Positions 5,664 through 8,088 of a stretch of DNA of 8,088 nucleotides are shown piece after piece. Where the stretch lies: assembly GCA_003542275.1 (NCBI GenBank), contig DPKY01000283.1:1-8088 (forward strand). The letters run 5' to 3'. The number at the start of each line of letters is the position of its first letter. The first letter of the stretch is position 1. The DNA is from Methylococcaceae bacterium (GTDB lineage Bacteria; Pseudomonadota; Gammaproteobacteria; Methylococcales; Methylomonadaceae). The notes under the pieces are model-generated. The model saw only the letters and a list, made by a program, of their open reading frames with translations. It searched no databases and had not been told where the DNA came from. The translations under genes and the position numbers were made by a program.

Positions 5664-6491
5664 TTACAGTTGAATGCGAAGCGATAAATCAATAGCGCGG
5701 ATATTTTTTGTCAACGCGCCAATAGAAATATAATCCACGCCAGTTTGTGCAACAACGTGAATGGTGGTTAAATCAATATTGCCTGACGCTTCAAGCTCAA
5801 TTTCCCCTGCTACACGTTGCACAGCTAAACGCAAATCCTCAAGTGAAAAATTGTCCAACATAATACGGTCTGGCTTTGCGTTAAGCGCTTCTTCTAATTC
5901 ACGAAGACTCTCTACTTCCACTTCAACGGGGGCATCACTTTGCTCGCGGGCAATGCGCACCGCGTTGGCAATTGCCCCCGCCGCAAAAATATGATTTTCT
6001 TTAATAAGCCCCCCATCAAACAAGCCAATACGATGATTAAAACACCCTCCACACCGCACCGCGTATTTTTGAGCTAAACGCAAACCGGGAAGGGTTTTTC
6101 GCGTATCTAGCACGCGACATCGCGTGCCTGCTACGGCGTTGGCATACTCTCTTGACAGCGTTGCTGTCGCTGATAAGGTTTGCAATAAATTCAGTGCTGT
6201 TCGTTCAGCGCTCAAAATACCACGCGCATTGCCGTGAAGTGTGCAAAGCAGCGTATCCGGCGCAACATGCTCACCTTCAAGCACGTGCCATTCAATGACA
6301 ATCGCCGCATCTAAATGCCGAAATACCGCATCAAACCACTCCCGCCCGCACAACACCATCCACTCGCGCGTCAAAAGCTCTGCTTTTGCGTGCTGCGTAG
6401 CGGGAATAATGGCCGCTGTAATATCACCACTGCCCAAATCTTCCTGTAAAAAAGGCAGAATATCGCTGTCAAAGCTAAATTGCGTCGTCAT
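5664..6491 (-). CDS. nadC: Nicotinate-nucleotide pyrophosphorylase (carboxylating), quinolinate phosphoribosyltransferase
   Basis: NadC joins quinolinate to PRPP and decarboxylates it to nicotinate mononucleotide, the third step of de novo NAD synthesis from aspartate. At 275 residues it has the family length. An N-terminal domain (1-110, beginning QEDLGSGDIT and including ERTALNLLQTLSATAT) precedes the barrel. Barrel motifs occur in order: RVLDTRKTLPGLR (126-138), QKYAVRCGGCFNHRIGLFDG (141-160), LIKENHI (162-168), VEVEVESL (189-196), IMLDNFS (210-216), EASGNI (234-239) and DYISIGALTKN (253-263). These supply the basic quinolinate and phosphate contacts (R131, K132, H153, R154, K164) and acidic PRPP/metal ligands (E193, D213). 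The ATG follows the upstream gene's stop by only 3 nt and no Shine-Dalgarno is present, so translation is probably coupled. nadA and nadB are not in the window. Confidence 0.97.
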   Translation of the reverse strand: MTTQFSFDSDILPFLQEDLGSGDITAAIIPATQHAKAELLTREWMVLCGREWFDAVFRHLDAAIVIEWHVLEGEHVAPDTLLCTLHGNARGILSAERTALNLLQTLSATATLSREYANAVAGTRCRVLDTRKTLPGLRLAQKYAVRCGGCFNHRIGLFDGGLIKENHIFAAGAIANAVRIAREQSDAPVEVEVESLRELEEALNAKPDRIMLDNFSLEDLRLAVQRVAGEIELEASGNIDLTTIHVVAQTGVDYISIGALTKNIRAIDLSLRIQL

Positions 6492-6494
6492 TGC

Positions 6495-8088
6495 TTAAAA
6501 TACATTGCTGTAACTACTACGAATTTCTTTTAGCTCAATAGCTAATTCCCGACGCAGTTGAAAATCGCGGCGGGTATGTGCGATATTGTAGGGAATGAGT
6601 GGGTTGCGTTCATATTTCACGGCAGTGCGAATAATGCCTATCCATTGACGGTCATTATCTTCCATTTCTTTAAACCGGTTACGAATACGCTCTAATTCCT
6701 GATTGCAATAGGTAATAAAACCCGCCGCATAAAACACACTGTTTTTTAAATAATCTTGCAATGCGGCGAGATCACCATTGATTTCATTCACCACTTGCTC
6801 AAAATTACTGGGTTCAGGTGCGCGTTCAATGTCTTTTACTGGTGGGGGTGTTTCAGACAAGACCGCATCCACTACCGCTTTTGCCGTGTTGCGTGAACGG
6901 CCAGCGGGCACTGTTTTACTGATTGCCGCCCAAAGACCATAGCGCAAATAATGCGTGAGCCCCCCTTCTTGCTTGGCTTTATCGCTGCCTTGATAAAACG
7001 CTTCAAGCGTTTTGATTTCTGCTGCCCGCTCACTGAGCAACCGGTCACGCGCTTGCAGGGGCTTGGCAATAAAGGCTTCAACAGCCACCCGTCCAAAACG
7101 TAAAAAGAGTACTTGAAAGCCATGACGAATGCGGGCTTGTTCAATACTTTCATCTAAATGCGAATGCAACAAATTACGACGCACATCTTCGGTTTCCCAA
7201 AGTAGCGTCTGTGTTTTTTGCACGATTTGGTCAATTAACGCTTGCAGCGCTTGCGCGAGTTGATCGGTTAATTCCGTTTCAAATTTCTTTTGGATTTCAC
7301 GGAAAAGCTCTTCACGAATTTTATAATTTCCCTCGCGTGAATCCGGCATGGAAATGGTGCCACCAGCGGTATAAATTCGCTTGAGCTCGTCGGGTTGCGC
7401 AGTGATTAAATTTGACAATAACGCTTCAATTTTTTGATCATACGCAAGGCGCAAGGCAGCTAGTTCTTCATGTTCAGCACCTAACGCATCCGCTTCTTTG
7501 CGCCCTTGAATACTTTGGGCGTACCACACATCAAAATCTTTTTTGATGCGCTGCCACTCGCGCCCCCACCACTGATTGAATTCTTTACCGAGCAAATCAT
7601 CTTCTTGACGCTCATTTTCTGCTACGGTGCCATAGATAGGCTCAAGTTTATTAAGAATATCGGAGGCAAGCTGACGTGTATTATTGACTAATGAGTCACA
7701 GCGTTTTTGTAAAACGCCTGTGCGCTCGTTATCAATGTAAAAATTGACAGCATCTTTGAGCGCGGTCATGCCATCGGAAATCCCCAGTTTTTTTAGCTTA
7801 TTTTTATCATCAGCACTCTTTGAGCGCCGCAACGTGTCATCAGCGGGAATGCCAAACTCCACCAAATGTGAACGCGCACATACAGGCAACAAGCGTCGCT
7901 CAGGCACAGAAGGCCAGAAGGTTTTATGTTTGGCTAACGTATCACGAAAATCAATTTGATCATCCATCGCGTCCGCTTGCGTCAACACCACAAAGACTTT
8001 ATCAGAAACACGCAAACTGGGATCTTCCGCGTCCGCAACGAGTAGCATTTCTTTCTCGGGGCCCGTAATTGACGGCTGTTTCATCTCT
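6495..8088 (-). CDS. Dynamin-like large GTPase, partial (N-terminal P-loop half beyond right edge)
   Basis: The frame is open to the right edge, giving 530 visible residues. The first Met (ATG 8082-8084) is probably internal. The region after it reads as the middle of a G domain: beta-strand VSDKVFVVLTQAD with a G4-like TQAD at 35-38 (counting from that Met), then RLLPVCARSHL (64-74), similar to the G5 strand of dynamin-family proteins. The P-loop, switch and DxPG motifs would have to lie upstream. The rest is almost entirely charged alpha-helix (about 105-230, 252-370), as in a dynamin stalk or coiled coil. A moderately hydrophobic stretch follows (379-390), then a proline-rich linker (411-426) and a final helical bundle (428-529). 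No confident transmembrane helix is seen. It is not close to E. coli CrfC as I recall that sequence. A membrane-remodelling or chromosome/replication role are both possible; neither is shown. The stop is 3 nt from the nadC start. Confidence 0.72.
   Translation of the reverse strand, partial: EMKQPSITGPEKEMLLVADAEDPSLRVSDKVFVVLTQADAMDDQIDFRDTLAKHKTFWPSVPERRLLPVCARSHLVEFGIPADDTLRRSKSADDKNKLKKLGISDGMTALKDAVNFYIDNERTGVLQKRCDSLVNNTRQLASDILNKLEPIYGTVAENERQEDDLLGKEFNQWWGREWQRIKKDFDVWYAQSIQGRKEADALGAEHEELAALRLAYDQKIEALLSNLITAQPDELKRIYTAGGTISMPDSREGNYKIREELFREIQKKFETELTDQLAQALQALIDQIVQKTQTLLWETEDVRRNLLHSHLDESIEQARIRHGFQVLFLRFGRVAVEAFIAKPLQARDRLLSERAAEIKTLEAFYQGSDKAKQEGGLTHYLRYGLWAAISKTVPAGRSRNTAKAVVDAVLSETPPPVKDIERAPEPSNFEQVVNEINGDLAALQDYLKNSVFYAAGFITYCNQELERIRNRFKEMEDNDRQWIGIIRTAVKYERNPLIPYNIAHTRRDFQLRRELAIELKEIRSSYSNVF

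Noticed and set aside
6141..6160. The CGGC in the NadC substrate motif as a damaged active site
   Set aside because: The family position varies (GGG in E. coli, and to my recollection GGC in other proteobacteria) and the catalytic H153, R154 and K164 are intact.
6872..7153. 93-codon minus-strand open frame inside the dynamin-like gene
   Set aside because: It is out of frame with the well-supported dynamin-like coding region, has no recognisable domain or ribosome-binding site, and looks like a shadow frame.
8082..8084. ATG near the right edge as the true start of the dynamin-like gene
   Set aside because: The frame stays open to the edge and the G4-like motif lies only 35 residues in, leaving no room for the P-loop and switch motifs.

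Overview
The window is ordinary-looking proteobacterial chromosome, densely packed, with GC in the mid-40s by eye. I see no mobile element, tRNA, rRNA or CRISPR. The proteins point to a gammaproteobacterium. bS6, bS18 and bL9 are close to the E. coli proteins, and WaaA is a Gram-negative lipid A Kdo transferase with the E. coli-type N-terminus. A DUF2232-type membrane protein sits between rpsR and rplI, and there is no priB between rpsF and rpsR, which argues against the Enterobacterales. I cannot name the genus.

Layout from left to right: waaA (minus, C-terminus cut by the left edge), rplI, a polytopic membrane protein, rpsR and rpsF (all minus, so the transcription order is rpsF-rpsR-membrane protein-rplI-waaA). 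Next is dapC (minus), which ends just upstream of a good rpsF promoter. Then comes a Sel1-repeat periplasmic protein gene, the only plus-strand gene, divergent from dapC and convergent with nadC. Last are nadC and a dynamin-like large GTPase (both minus, 3 nt apart). The GTPase gene runs off the right edge, so its P-loop half is not visible.

The work of the window is housekeeping: three ribosomal proteins, the Kdo transfer step of lipid A-core assembly, the lysine/diaminopimelate aminotransferase and the quinolinate step of NAD synthesis. The less understood parts are the DUF2232-type protein inside the ribosomal operon, the dynamin-like protein coupled to nadC, and the Sel1 protein. The most informative non-coding signals are the rpsF promoter and leader, an inverted repeat shared by the dapC 3' end and the rpsF promoter, and a strong hairpin without a U-tract between rplI and waaA. 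I found no convincing undescribed system. The dynamin-nadC pair and the rplI-waaA hairpin deserve the closest second look.
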